16,022 nt of DNA, from NCBI GenBank assembly GCA_964498785.1, contig CAZCJL010000143.1, forward strand, positions 1 to 16,022. Direction: 5' to 3'. The position numbers and the translations under genes are program-made. The notes under the pieces are model-generated. The model was not told where the DNA came from. It saw nothing but the letters and a program-made list of their open reading frames with translations, and made no database searches. Of the stretch, positions 6,663 to 12,409 are shown one piece after another; the first letter of the stretch is position 1, and each line of letters starts with the position of its first letter. The DNA is from Mariaggregatimicrobium sp964498785 (GTDB lineage: Bacteria > Zhuqueibacterota > Zhuqueibacteria > Thermofontimicrobiales > Thiofontviventaceae).

Positions 6663-7913
6663 TCAATGACGGTTCCATGAAGGATTCCAGATAACCGATC
6701 CTCCAAGAAGAATCGTTGTCTCCGCTCGCAGATCCTTTTGGGTGTATCCGGGAACAAATCCTGCCGTCTTGGTGAATAAACTGGCGTATACTCCGCCGTA
6801 TCTCCACATATATTCAATTGTCATGTCCAGCGAGGCACCGTATTCAGATTTGTCGGTAAAAAAATCGAAATCCCTTGGATTTTGCCATACTCCCGCGGTC
6901 GTACTGACGAATACAGGTCCAACATCTCTCCGGTGATCACTTAGCTCAATCGCCGGAAAAAAACGCTCATGATTACCGAATAAACGCATTGTGATCCTGT
7001 TTTTGCCCAACGGGGATGTTATAAAGGTATTTAACTCTGTAACGTCTCCAAACGGAGCGAGGTAGTAATTCATTCCGCTAGTGAACTGTATATCTCCAAC
7101 TTGAATCGGTGATAGAAACATACTGGTATTAAGAAACGTTAGCCATGACATAGATTCGATACGGGAAACATAATCTTCCTCACGATCCGTCAAATCTTCG
7201 CGGTGATTGTATCGCTTGGTGTAATCGATATCATCCTTGTTAAAAAGGTGGTGTGTCATTCCATATACATCATGCCCGACAATATCGCGCTCATTTTCCG
7301 CTGTATTAAACTCATCTTGAGCGACGTCAAAATAGTTATTCGTAATTGAAGAGTTGAGATACAAAAACATGTAAACCCTGTTATAGATAAGCGGAAAGGC
7401 TACCGCCCTTCTATCATTTCGGTCAAAAGTAATCATCCGTTCAAGGTTGACGATACGCATCGCCTGCGATTCAAGCCCAGCCGTATGCAACCGGATAAAA
7501 TCAGTGTAGTGATCACGCTTGAAATTCTGTAGCATAGCGGTTGAAACACCGGTTACGGCCCATTCTTTCCATCTGTTTTTTGAATTAATACCATGTGCAG
7601 TCAATACTGACCTGTGTCCCTCTTCGTGTGCCCAGATTGAGGTTAGGTAAAAATCAAGGGTAAAGGTCTTTGCCCAGAGGAGACCAACAGTTACCCAGTT
7701 TTCCCCGTAATCAAGAATACGGTTGTTCGTAAACACCGTCAGGTTGTCCGCAATCTGATTTGCTTGATTCATCGTTAATGAACGTACAGATGTATTATAT
7801 ATATCGAATGGATAGTACTCTTGTGTATGAGCAGGCTGTAAAAATAGCAGCAACATTACGTAAACAGCGGCTATCCATGATAGAGCATTTGTTTTCATCA
7901 TACTACCTTTCAT
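6663..7913 (-). CDS. Exported protein with HEEGH zinc-protease-like motif
   Basis: The 416-aa protein has an N-terminal signal sequence (hydrophobic residues 11-27, likely cut after AHT). It carries the motif WAHEEGH with H96, E97 and H100, which fits the HExxH zinc-metallopeptidase consensus. The C-terminal half (about 270-416) has alternating aromatic and polar beta-strands (GMNYYLAPFGD, ITMRLFGNHERF, ASLDMTIEYMWRYGGVYASLF) and could be an outer-membrane barrel or beta-sandwich. No named family is recognised and a third zinc ligand is not evident, so peptidase activity is only suggested. The start is uncertain: the first ATG has a close AGGA, while Met5/Met6 (7901/7898) have AAAGG at better spacing. 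It is first in cassette 3 and appears richer in GC than most cassette genes, which hints at a different origin. Confidence 0.7.
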   Translation of the reverse strand: MKGSMMKTNALSWIAAVYVMLLLFLQPAHTQEYYPFDIYNTSVRSLTMNQANQIADNLTVFTNNRILDYGENWVTVGLLWAKTFTLDFYLTSIWAHEEGHRSVLTAHGINSKNRWKEWAVTGVSTAMLQNFKRDHYTDFIRLHTAGLESQAMRIVNLERMITFDRNDRRAVAFPLIYNRVYMFLYLNSSITNNYFDVAQDEFNTAENERDIVGHDVYGMTHHLFNKDDIDYTKRYNHREDLTDREEDYVSRIESMSWLTFLNTSMFLSPIQVGDIQFTSGMNYYLAPFGDVTELNTFITSPLGKNRITMRLFGNHERFFPAIELSDHRRDVGPVFVSTTAGVWQNPRDFDFFTDKSEYGASLDMTIEYMWRYGGVYASLFTKTAGFVPGYTQKDLRAETTILLGGSVIWNPSWNRH

Positions 7914-7941
7914 TTTCCTAACAATGGTTCTTTAAACCACA

Positions 7942-8063
7942 TAATGTCTCGCTCACCTGTTAAAGTGGGCGCTTTTTGCTCACTTTATCAGGTGAAGTGG
8001 AGTTGTTGGGCGGCTGGCCGGGAGAGCGAGACATTGAGCGGACGTCTTTTCAGTCCGCTCAAC
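7942..8063 (-). repeat. 122-bp interleaved repeat, copy 3 (mini-cassette)
   Basis: Same as copies 1 and 2 except A instead of G at offset 59 (position 8001), a variant shared with copy 4. On the minus strand it runs from GTTGAGC (core of attC 2) to GAGACA, then cassette 3 starts with TTATGTGG. The inferred minimal unit is 7945-8062. It ends 28 nt upstream of the first ATG of cassette 3. Confidence 0.9.
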
Positions 8064-8189
8064 GACGCGATAAGTTGCCCGAAGGTTGCGGCGTACCAGA
8101 CGTTTGGACATAAAAAGAACATGATGCGGAGCATGGAAAATTATATTTCAAACATAGCCCTTCGGGTCAACTTAATTGCATTGTTAGCC
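8057..8189 (-). other. attC site of cassette 2
   Basis: This is a 133-bp imperfect palindrome. The cores are R'' GGCTAAC (8183-8189) and R' GTTGAGC (8057-8063) on the minus strand. The arms AAGTTGCCCGAAGG (8072-8085) and CCTTCGGGTCAACTT (8159-8173) pair perfectly except for one extra base in the R''-proximal arm. R'' is the exact complement of GTTAGCC, and TTAGCC is how cassette 2 begins next to 10275. It starts 5 nt after the stop codon of the last gene of the cassette. Confidence 0.82.
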
Positions 8190-8193
8190 AGTT

Positions 8194-8985
8194 TTATTTT
8201 TGCTGATTTATTAATATACTATCAATATCTTGATTTTTAATATCTAAACTCTCTTTTTTTGCTTCATTCAATATAGTCTCTATAGGGAATTGATTTATGG
8301 AGTTTTCAATATTTATTTTATGGGAGTCTAATTCATTACTCTTTTCTATTGGTTGAAAAAAATATAGAAATGGAAGCGTTAAAACTAAAACAAGAATACA
8401 AATAAAAGTTGCTTTAAAATACCAATGAGCAAATCTCAGAAAAGACGCCTTTATGTTATTATAATAAGAAGAATGTTTAATAATAAAAATTTGCTCAATT
8501 AACGAATCTATAAATAAATACTCTTTTGTTAATTCTGAAATAACTTGTTTAGGATATCGATACTCAAGTACTATAACATTTCTCGCAAGCAATGCTGCTG
8601 CTACTAAATTTAAGGTGATTATTGTTAAAAATGAATATATCCATATTGATTGTATATTACTCCAGTTATTAGATTTAAAAGTAAATAATGAAATTGCTGC
8701 TACGAGCAGTGTAGCAGCAACACCAGATTGTGAAACCATTAAATGTGCTTTATCTTCAATAGTATTTCTTGTTTTATTTTCAAAATCTTCAAGATGATTT
8801 AGTTGTTGCATAAAATTAGTAAAAGATTTTTCATCTTTTGATAAATTTTCAATTTCTTTTGTATATTGATCCTTGAAATGATTCAAAGAAGGTGGCAATT
8901 CCCCACCTATTTTTTTAAACTTGGGTGGTGAAAAGGACCATGATAAAACCAAAAAATATTCCCACCAATGATCGAATATTTCCAT
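8194..8985 (-). CDS. Three-helix membrane protein of the graspetide-like cassette
   Basis: The 263-aa protein has hydrophobic segments at about 84-103, 113-138 and 190-210. It has a charged, helix-rich region before them (residues 34-80) and a polar C-terminal tail (211-263). The order, a helical region then a close TM pair then a third TM, is reminiscent of SLATT or Pycsar-type TM effectors, but I see no diagnostic motif and do not assign a family. It starts 2 nt after the stop of the ATP-grasp gene (AGGA ribosome-binding site about 9 nt upstream) and is the last gene before attC 2, so it is part of the peptide cassette. Immunity, export or an unrelated passenger are all possible roles. Confidence 0.65.
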   Translation of the reverse strand: MEIFDHWWEYFLVLSWSFSPPKFKKIGGELPPSLNHFKDQYTKEIENLSKDEKSFTNFMQQLNHLEDFENKTRNTIEDKAHLMVSQSGVAATLLVAAISLFTFKSNNWSNIQSIWIYSFLTIITLNLVAAALLARNVIVLEYRYPKQVISELTKEYLFIDSLIEQIFIIKHSSYYNNIKASFLRFAHWYFKATFICILVLVLTLPFLYFFQPIEKSNELDSHKINIENSINQFPIETILNEAKKESLDIKNQDIDSILINQQK

Positions 8986-8987
8986 GA

Positions 8988-9956
8988 TTAATATCCTGAT
9001 AATAATAATTCTATTAAGGAGTCAGCCATACATACACCAGTCATTTGCTCTAACCAAGCCCATTGACCATTTGGATTCATTTCTAAAAATATCCATTTTT
9101 TTGTTTTTGTGTAAGCAAAATCAAACGCAGCAAACGAAATATTAAAAAGATTCATTAGATTAAATATTTTTAACTGAACAGATTCAGGAGTCTCAATAAA
9201 CTTATATTCCAATTCATTGGGATTTAATGTTCTCCAATCTAACAATTTAATGTTGTTTTTAGGTCTAATCTCAAATGAAAATACTTTACGACCGATAACC
9301 GTTGATCTAATATCCGATACCTTATCAATTTTTTCTTGAATAATAAATGGAGACAAAAATGCTTGATTGAAATCAGGAATATTTGAAAAACTGGATAAAT
9401 CGTTAGCAAAAATGGCAAACATCCCGTTCGAAAAATCTCCATGACTGATTGGCTTAACTATTACATGTTTATCATAATTTCTATAGAAATTTAAAATTAA
9501 TTTTGGATCATTAGAAATTGATGTTTTTGGAATATCAAATCCAACTTTTCTTGCTTTGACAAGCTGATAGGCTTTTCTTTCTGCTATTCTTAGTGAATAA
9601 GGACTGCTAACCCAATTCTTATTATCCAATACAGCCCACAAATTATTTAAGAATTCCGAAGCTTCTCTTATGGCAAAATCTTCATCATCATCCGAGAGTT
9701 TTATTTCTGAAAATTGAGGTTTTACTGGTCGTCTATACCAAATCCCTTTAATTTCATCAACATTGAGAGATATTTTATTAGATTTCAATTCAATGTTAAA
9801 TTTACTTTTACTTATATTCAGAGATGTAGAATATTTTATCGGGAAGTCTTCAGTATTGAATCTAAAGAAACTAATAGCCCTTTCATGCAAATGCTTTATT
9901 ACAAAATCTGCAGTATAATCTTGTTTGTTAGTGATGATTAAAATTTTACAATTCAT
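8988..9956 (-). CDS. ATP-grasp ligase of the graspetide (microviridin MvdC/MvdD-like) family
   Basis: The 322-aa enzyme is expected to use ATP to activate Asp/Glu side chains of the partner precursor and join them to Thr (ester) or Lys (amide) side chains, giving a macrocyclic RiPP. Visible family marks are GIWYRRPVKP (Y74, R75, R76; the WxRR block of these ligases), the ATP-binding HVIVKPISHGDFSNG near residue 165, the strand AAFDFAY supplying an acidic metal ligand, and FLEMNPNGQWAWLE (E292, N294), the characteristic metal-binding end of the ATP-grasp fold. The length is normal for the family. Its ATG follows the precursor stop codon directly (TAAATG), indicating translational coupling. The family call is strong. 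Only one ligase is present, whereas classical microviridin clusters have two. Confidence 0.88.
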   Translation of the reverse strand: MNCKILIITNKQDYTADFVIKHLHERAISFFRFNTEDFPIKYSTSLNISKSKFNIELKSNKISLNVDEIKGIWYRRPVKPQFSEIKLSDDDEDFAIREASEFLNNLWAVLDNKNWVSSPYSLRIAERKAYQLVKARKVGFDIPKTSISNDPKLILNFYRNYDKHVIVKPISHGDFSNGMFAIFANDLSSFSNIPDFNQAFLSPFIIQEKIDKVSDIRSTVIGRKVFSFEIRPKNNIKLLDWRTLNPNELEYKFIETPESVQLKIFNLMNLFNISFAAFDFAYTKTKKWIFLEMNPNGQWAWLEQMTGVCMADSLIELLLSGY

Positions 9957-10232
9957 TTACCAATCCGAAATATCATTATCAGGCTTTTCTGCTTTAATTT
10001 TTGTAAAGGTTTCTGTTGAATAAAATATAGAGAAATCATCATTTACATCTTTATCAGGTGCTTCTGCTTTTACTTCGGTGAATGTTTCTGTTCCACAAAC
10101 TATATTGTTAGAAATATCATCTCTGCCAATAGGTAAATTCATCTCCAGCTTTTCGTTATAATACATTTCGCCAACAAGAGTTGTATCTACTCTTTCTTGG
10201 GCAAAGTAAGTTAGAAAAGGTCTTTTCATCAT
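9957..10232 (-). CDS. Graspetide-like RiPP precursor peptide with two core repeats
   Basis: The 91-aa peptide has a leader with RPFLTYFAQ (residues 4-12), similar to the PFFARFL-type helix that microviridin precursors use to bind their ATP-grasp enzyme. Two 15-residue cores follow 25 residues apart, at 48-62 and 73-87, with pattern T-E-T-F-T-x-[V/I]-K-A-E-x-P-D-x-D. Each core offers three threonine donors and three acidic acceptors (Glu, Asp, Asp), so three side-chain esters per core are chemically plausible; that topology is inference. The ribosome-binding site AAGGAG is strong; the first or second ATG may be used. It is the first gene of cassette 2, directly followed by its ligase. No protease, exporter or acetyltransferase is recognisable nearby. 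I cannot place the core motif in a specific known graspetide group. Confidence 0.85.
   Translation of the reverse strand: MMKRPFLTYFAQERVDTTLVGEMYYNEKLEMNLPIGRDDISNNIVCGTETFTEVKAEAPDKDVNDDFSIFYSTETFTKIKAEKPDNDISDW
9972..10016 (-). repeat. Precursor core repeat 2
   Basis: Encodes TETFTKIKAEKPDND (residues 73-87 of the precursor), the second copy of the proposed modified core. Compared with core 1 it changes E to K, V to I, A to K and K to N, and it keeps all threonines and all acidic acceptors of the motif. Confidence 0.8.
10047..10091 (-). repeat. Precursor core repeat 1
   Basis: Encodes TETFTEVKAEAPDKD (residues 48-62 of the precursor). The positions shared with core 2 are the three Thr, Phe, the Lys-Ala-Glu block, Pro and the two Asp. 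This is the pattern expected if the ligase selects these side chains. Confidence 0.8.
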
Positions 10233-10272
10233 TATTTATCTCCTTAAATGTAATTCAAATACTATTACTGGC

Positions 10273-10394
10273 TAATGTCTCGCTCACCTGTTAAAGTGGG
10301 CGCTTTTTGCTCACTTTATCAGGTGAAGTGGAGTTGTTGGGCGGCTGGCCGGGAGAGCGAGACATTGAGCGGACGTCTTTTCAGTCCGCTCAAC
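10273..10394 (-). repeat. 122-bp interleaved repeat, copy 4 (mini-cassette)
   Basis: Identical to copy 3 (A at offset 59, position 10332). On the minus strand it runs from GTTGAGC (core of attC 1) to GAGACA, followed at once by TTAGCC, the start of cassette 2. The inferred minimal unit is 10276-10393. It ends 41 nt upstream of the RiPP precursor ATG. Confidence 0.9.
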
Positions 10395-10513
10395 GACCTG
10401 GCTCACCTGCAAAAACGCTACGCAGAAAGTAATCCAACGAAAGGACTTTGATTTTTTGCACTTAACTCAATTTGAAACACGGCGTTTTTGTCAGGTGCAG
10501 CCAATTGTTGGGC
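10388..10513 (-). other. attC site of cassette 1
   Basis: This is a 126-bp imperfect palindrome. The cores are R'' GCCCAAC (10507-10513) and R' GTTGAGC (10388-10394) on the minus strand, both perfect matches to the consensus. The arms CACCTGCAAAAACGC (10404-10418) and GCGTTTTTGTCAGGTG (10482-10497) are complementary apart from one extra base on the R'' side. R'' exactly complements GTTGGGC at the start of cassette 1 (12063-12069). It begins 26 nt after the stop of the last gene. Confidence 0.85.
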
Positions 10514-10538
10514 GAAATATCTGTGAAAGCCACAATTT

Positions 10539-11408
10539 TTATGATTCTATTTGATTAATTTTATTCTTGTCAAAACCTAAATGATGAAGCATTGCCATTG
10601 ATCTTATAGCTGCTTCTTCGACTTTGATACCTTTTGCAAGACCTTTTGATTCCAGATGTTCGGCCAATTTTGCAATATCAGACATTTTACTCAAAAATTT
10701 ATGATAGTCTTCTAATTTTTCTAATTGAATTTTCCTTTCTTCTGATTCTTCTCGATGAATTAACTCACGTAATTTCATTCTTTTTTCAATTCGTTCAATA
10801 GGCTTATCATATTTAAAATGATAATATTGATCAACGAAACCACGAACAAATTGGAAGGTAATTAGATAGTGGAAAAGCTCTTTTATTTCACGGATTGCTT
10901 CTCCAAGACCATCAAAATTTATCGAGCCTGGAGACGAAAATGATATTGAATTAACTTTTAATTCTTCATGAGAAGAAAGATAATATGATAAATTTGCTCG
11001 TCTATAAACATTATTATGTGTTTTCTCTTGTTCTATTCTGAAATCAGGAGATTGCTTACTTGCTTTAGATTTAATAACATACAATTTATTGAAATAATCA
11101 AGACTATCAAAAAGTTGATAGAATTCATTTGCTCGCCAGTGCTTATCAAGGCCTATGATTAATATATTTTGTCTCTTGTAAAAATGTTTTTCAGCAACTG
11201 TTGATTTCGATATTATAGGAAGTATAAATCTGTCGAAATATGAAAGGGAACTCAATAAGTCAACTTCAGTTTCTGGATTTGGATTTCTATTATAATCTTT
11301 ACTTCTATTATAAAATTTATCCCTTGCATAAGTTAATGAATGTAACAAATTATCAAACATATCAAGCTTATTATTAATCTCATCTATGGAAATTCTTGAA
11401 TTCATCAT
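10539..11408 (-). CDS. Hypothetical 289-aa protein, second gene of cassette 1
   Basis: I do not recognise this family. It is a predicted soluble, highly helical, charged protein. It has a central segment with alternating hydrophobic residues (ILIIGLDKHW near residue 85, KLYVIKSKASKQSPDF near 108) that could be a small alpha/beta fold. Residues 200-250 are likely coiled coil (IERIEKRMKLRELIHREESEERK). Its tail (KGLAKGIKVEEAAIRSM) only vaguely recalls the C-terminal ends of Rpn/PD-(D/E)XK-type proteins; no catalytic set is visible. The start has AAAGGA upstream, with Met1 or Met2 possible. It lies 50 nt after the 187-aa gene and 26 nt before the attC. The pair is a good candidate for an uncharacterised accessory, perhaps defence, module, but that is inferred from context alone. 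Confidence 0.65.
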   Translation of the reverse strand: MMNSRISIDEINNKLDMFDNLLHSLTYARDKFYNRSKDYNRNPNPETEVDLLSSLSYFDRFILPIISKSTVAEKHFYKRQNILIIGLDKHWRANEFYQLFDSLDYFNKLYVIKSKASKQSPDFRIEQEKTHNNVYRRANLSYYLSSHEELKVNSISFSSPGSINFDGLGEAIREIKELFHYLITFQFVRGFVDQYYHFKYDKPIERIEKRMKLRELIHREESEERKIQLEKLEDYHKFLSKMSDIAKLAEHLESKGLAKGIKVEEAAIRSMAMLHHLGFDKNKINQIES

Positions 11409-11458
11409 AATTAAATCCTTTACTAAATCAGTTTTTTTACTCTATAAAGCTTGAGAAG

Positions 11459-12022
11459 TTATATAAACATTGACCTTAGAATGCTTGCTGCTTTTTTCAA
11501 ATCTATACTGAAACCAAAGATACTCGGCTTTGCTTCAAAAATTTCTGCTACTTCAGCTAATTTTAACTTGCGGACAATAGGTAATGCTTCTTCAAAAAAA
11601 TCTCTTTCTGGATTTGATATAATCTCCGCAAATGTTCCAAGAATGTCTTCATATTCATCCAAGGATATGGAAGAGTCATATATCTGCCTACCAAAATTAA
11701 AATATAACCATTGGTCTTCCCTAGGATTGAAATCATCAAAATCTTTATCAATTACGAACAGGCCTGGTGTGTTCATAAACTGTCGTTTCTCTTGAGATGT
11801 CCATTCTTTAGACAAGAGATCGCTTTTAGCAGTTTCAATATCACCCAAAAATGGACGAACGACTACTCCGTCATCTTTCATGTTTCTTGCAAATCTTTCA
11901 AGTTGCAAATCAAATTCTTTGGCAAAAGATGATTGAGCCTGAATATAATCTTCATACAGTAGAAAAAAGGAGTAACAAAATCTTCCTTGAATAGAACCTT
12001 TAAATCTATGTGTTATATGCAT
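11459..12022 (-). CDS. Hypothetical 187-aa protein, first gene of cassette 1
   Basis: I do not recognise this family. The protein has no signal peptide or clear membrane segment. It shows an alpha/beta pattern in the middle (VVVRPFLGDIETAKSDLL about 53-70; GLFVIDKDFDDFNP about 87-100; WLYFNFG about 104-110), and the acidic cluster DKDFDDFNPRED is its most distinctive stretch. The C-terminal third is helical (EALPIVRKLKLAEVAEIFE). The start has a GGAG ribosome-binding site and lies 41 nt inside the cassette boundary (GTTGGGC at 12063-12069). It is probably co-transcribed with the 289-aa gene. No function is proposed. Confidence 0.65.
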   Translation of the reverse strand: MHITHRFKGSIQGRFCYSFFLLYEDYIQAQSSFAKEFDLQLERFARNMKDDGVVVRPFLGDIETAKSDLLSKEWTSQEKRQFMNTPGLFVIDKDFDDFNPREDQWLYFNFGRQIYDSSISLDEYEDILGTFAEIISNPERDFFEEALPIVRKLKLAEVAEIFEAKPSIFGFSIDLKKAASILRSMFI

Positions 12023-12062
12023 TACTGACTTCTCCGAGAATACTATTTGTTAAAATTTATCC

Positions 12063-12069
12063 GCCCAAC
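12063..12069 (-). other. Start of the cassette array (GTTGGGC core)
   Basis: The minus strand reads GTTGGGC and then GGATAAATTT before the first gene. The TTGGGC matches the complement of the R'' box (GCCCAAC) of the attC that closes the same cassette, as expected for a cassette that had circularised. Sequence on its upstream side shows no convincing attC arm, so this junction may have been with an attI site or a decayed attC. Confidence 0.55.
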
Positions 12070-12409
12070 AAGTGATTATACAGATCTGCATAACATGAAT
12101 ACTTAATTTAATAAAATATTTCATAAAGTCAATAAAAATTGTTGGTTTTGACGATATTTTTTTGTATGTTCTCCGGAGTAACGCGAACTGCTTTTCGTTA
12201 CAATTTGAATGTTATACAGAAAGATGATGCTTCACATATTTTATAAAAATCATCAGGCCAATTTATCTTTGACTAAATATCGGCTAATAAAGATTTCAAA
12301 ACGATAGAGCAAAAAATAACGTGCTGTTACGGGAAAGATTAATGTATAAAATATAAAAAACAAATCGTAAAATATCAATAAAAACTTGAAGAATGTTAAT
12401 AATATCTAT
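12070..12409. other. 340-bp AT-rich non-coding stretch between array and chromosomal flank
   Basis: I see no gene here. There is a possible degenerate att site: GCATAAC at 12088-12094 and GTTATAC at 12211-12217 enclose 130 bp, the same length as the good attC sites, but the inner arms pair poorly. A small hairpin GTAACG / CGTTAC lies at 12178-12201. No integrase gene or recognisable attI is present. The stretch would be the expected place for the array's insertion point relative to the HEAT-repeat gene. Confidence 0.4.

Noticed and set aside
3059..10394. CRISPR array
   Set aside because: The four repeats are 122 bp long and 2.2-2.7 kb apart with genes in between, so there is no repeat-spacer periodicity.
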